Both the position numbers and the translations under genes were made by a program. Under the pieces are notes generated by a model. The model was not told the origin of the DNA. It saw only the letters and a program-made list of their open reading frames with translations, and searched no databases. Positions 28,350 through 29,734 of a stretch of DNA of 29,734 bases are shown one piece after another. The stretch comes from a virus, in IMG/VR virus record IMGVR_UViG_3300044681_000028, positions 1 through 29,734 of that record. One strand, given 5' to 3'. How positions within the stretch are numbered: position 1 is the first letter of the stretch; every line of letters starts with the position of its first letter.

Positions 28350-28910
28350 TTACTTGCGTTTGTACTCATATTTGTCCTCTAAGCTGATGAACTTCGGTCT
28401 GCGCCCCAAGAACATTCCTGTCGTGTAGGTTCGTGTATCGGGTTGGATTGTATCAAGACCATCGTCAGGGTTAGCGTAGCTTGGGTAGTCTGTTTCGTTC
28501 TCAAGAAGGAAACGAACGAGCCTCTCGGTGTACCACTCCGCCTTATCCTTGTAACGCTTGGATATGAAGTTGATTTCGTCAAGTGAAGCGTTGGAACTGT
28601 TCTCAGAACTCTGCTGGTGTAGCCCCTTGTTCAGAAACTTGTAGCTTATCGCAGTCGGTGCTTCGCTTTGAACCCAATGAAGTAACGCTGGCTGGATGTA
28701 ATCCTCCAAAAGAGTAGTATTCGCAGCCGTTAACGTGGAGTTGGTTATCTGCGTTTTGAGTTCGTTGTATAAAGTAGTGCCAATCTTGTGCTGGATGTGG
28801 ATGTCTTGGCACATCAACACGACTGGTCGCAAGTACTTGAAGTCGATATTCTCGTGGAGCAAAGTGTTGTCCTTCAAGAATGTTTCCGATATGAATAAGA
28901 CGTTAGCCAT
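28350..28910 (-). CDS. Head-tail connector, DUF6712-like
   Basis: A 186-aa protein. It begins ANVLFISETFLKDNTLLHEN and continues with CQDIHIQHKIGTTLYNELKT, the recognisable opening of the DUF6712 family of Bacteroidota phage neck proteins. Helical throughout, with basic C-terminus (SLEDKYEYKRK). ATG at 28910 overlaps the portal stop (TAATG). It probably docks on the portal as the adaptor of the neck. Confidence 0.85.
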   Translation of the reverse strand: MANVLFISETFLKDNTLLHENIDFKYLRPVVLMCQDIHIQHKIGTTLYNELKTQITNSTLTAANTTLLEDYIQPALLHWVQSEAPTAISYKFLNKGLHQQSSENSSNASLDEINFISKRYKDKAEWYTERLVRFLLENETDYPSYANPDDGLDTIQPDTRTYTTGMFLGRRPKFISLEDKYEYKRK

Positions 28911-29734
28911 TACTTCTTAATTCTCATAAGTTTCTGCTCCCAATAGTGGCGGCAATGGTAGGATTTGCCCCAAAAGCCACCGCCTCGCATCCATACATTT
29001 CTGTTTTGGCTTACTCCGATGTTTTGAATCTCGGTCAACTTCCAACTCTTACCAGCTTCTGTTTCCGTTACGAGTTCGCGGCAGAATTGTCGGGTAGTTG
29101 GAATTATAGCCGCACCACTTGCTTCGGGTCGTTTAGAGTAAACGTAACGAATTACAAACTCCTCTTCGACTGGTGGTATCTCCTCAAGCAACCGTTCGCC
29201 TTCTTTGGTTACTTCCACTACTCGTTGCGTTGAGTCAAGTACATTGTCGACAGCTATCTTAATTGCATTGGCTTCGTTGAGTGCTTGCAGTCCAGCCATT
29301 ACCCTCTCAATTGAAAGTTGTAGCTGCTCGGCTATTGCCAAGAATGGAGTGGATGGATTCTCCTTAAGGATGTTCAGAATAGCCGTATCTAACGGGTCTA
29401 TCTCTGCAAACCAATACTTTCGGTTCAGTTCCTCGTGAAGTCTTGCGGAGGTTTCGCTTTCAAAGTTTAACGCCTTGCCGTTTCCGACTGGTTCGTAGTC
29501 CGTAGAGCCGCAGTTCTTGAAGTACTCAACAAGAATAGCATCCTCGTCTTGCTTCTCAAATACCGCCCGCATCTCTGCCGCCACGTTCTCAGGTATAACC
29601 TCGCCCGTAATAGTAGCCCTTGCAATCTCAGGGCTGAATCCGTACAACTCAACCAATACAGCGATAGCCGAGTTCTCAGCGATAAGACCCTCTTTGACTT
29701 GCTGAAGTAACGTAATGATTCCCGTAACACCACC
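28910..29734 (-). CDS. Phage portal protein, C-terminal part with embedded winged-helix domain and CRH-type end
   Basis: The frame is open to the window end at 29734 and continues into 1-1244 once the 8-bp overlap is removed (total 686 aa). After the conserved VTGIITLLQQVKEG and FSPEIARATITGE, residues about 525-596 of the whole protein read as a winged helix: DPLDTAILNILKENPSTPFL, AIAEQLQLSIERVMAGLQAL, and VTKEGERLLEE. The last 65 residues (TTRQFCRELV, WMRGGGFWGKSYHCRHYWEQ) match the Cys/His ending typical of Bacteroidota phage portal and minor-head proteins. A TTG-started shorter product is not needed. The wHTH may bind packaged DNA or simply be an extra head domain. Confidence 0.9.
   Translation of the reverse strand, partial: GGVTGIITLLQQVKEGLIAENSAIAVLVELYGFSPEIARATITGEVIPENVAAEMRAVFEKQDEDAILVEYFKNCGSTDYEPVGNGKALNFESETSARLHEELNRKYWFAEIDPLDTAILNILKENPSTPFLAIAEQLQLSIERVMAGLQALNEANAIKIAVDNVLDSTQRVVEVTKEGERLLEEIPPVEEEFVIRYVYSKRPEASGAAIIPTTRQFCRELVTETEAGKSWKLTEIQNIGVSQNRNVWMRGGGFWGKSYHCRHYWEQKLMRIKK

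Noticed and set aside
29656-29734. Truncated portal starting with TTG at 29656
   Set aside because: The frame is open upstream to the window edge and joins the portal at the other end; an internal start is unnecessary.
1-29734. tRNA genes, CRISPR arrays, insertion sequences, integrase and attachment sites
   Set aside because: No cloverleaf, repeat-spacer pattern, transposase or recombinase motif was seen on either strand.

Overview
This window reads as a complete, circularly permuted genome of a small tailed phage (siphovirus type) infecting a member of the Bacteroidota. Every convincing gene lies on the minus strand. Genes are tightly packed with ATGA, TAATG or GTGA overlaps. The first and last 8 bases of the window are identical (acaccacc). 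When that overlap is merged, the portal gene reads through the junction without a stop, giving a circle of 29,726 bp. The host assignment rests on gene families typical of Bacteroidota phages (a DUF6712-like connector, a scaffold with an acidic repeat, DUF285/BspA repeats, a small YGW-type tail chaperone extension) and on two promoters that match the Bacteroidota consensus TTG-N20-TAnnTTTG. No integrase, CI-type repressor, tRNA, CRISPR array or IS element was seen, so a lytic life style is likely but not proven.

Layout in transcription order (minus strand, falling coordinates). Early recombination block 23,716-21,514: two small proteins, a putative single-strand annealing protein, a YqaJ exonuclease, an SSB-like protein and a NinG-like nuclease factor. 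Early regulatory and replication block 21,401-16,757: small proteins, a 59-aa HTH protein, a winged-helix protein, a stand-alone DnaA domain IV, a C5 methyltransferase, a replication-initiator-like protein with an internal iteron-like repeat, a protein of unknown role, a sigma-factor-like protein and a small membrane protein. Modification and packaging 16,775-13,140: a zinc-ribbon-like protein, ParB-N6-methyltransferase, small and large terminase. Tail block 13,013-4,963: chaperone with a probable -1 frameshift, tail completion protein, Dit-like and Tal-like proteins, fibre, tape measure. Head block 4,966-28,350 through the junction: protease, scaffold, capsid, three structural proteins, portal, connector. 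Then tail terminator-like protein, a small structural protein, a BspA-like adhesin, holin-like protein, lysozyme, spanin-like protein, an exonuclease and a membrane protein (28,323-23,831).

Two regulatory layers are visible. First, two nearly identical early promoters (about 21,441-21,474 and 23,758-23,791) carry an 18-bp palindrome over the -33 element, which suggests a shared repressor. Second, a two-box element with the form TGGCACAA-N8-TTTTGC-TATTTA on the minus strand occurs six times with invariant spacing, mostly 8-24 nt ahead of late gene starts. The phage encodes a 174-aa sigma-like protein, so a phage-specific late promoter class is the simplest model.

Other notable points: near-total absence of GATC and GGCC, with most exceptions inside the BspA-like adhesin gene (a probable recent arrival); a winged-helix domain embedded in the portal tail; tandem covarying stem-loops at 21.13-21.18 kb; and a structured leader with a 13-codon upstream ORF at 18.73-18.87 kb.
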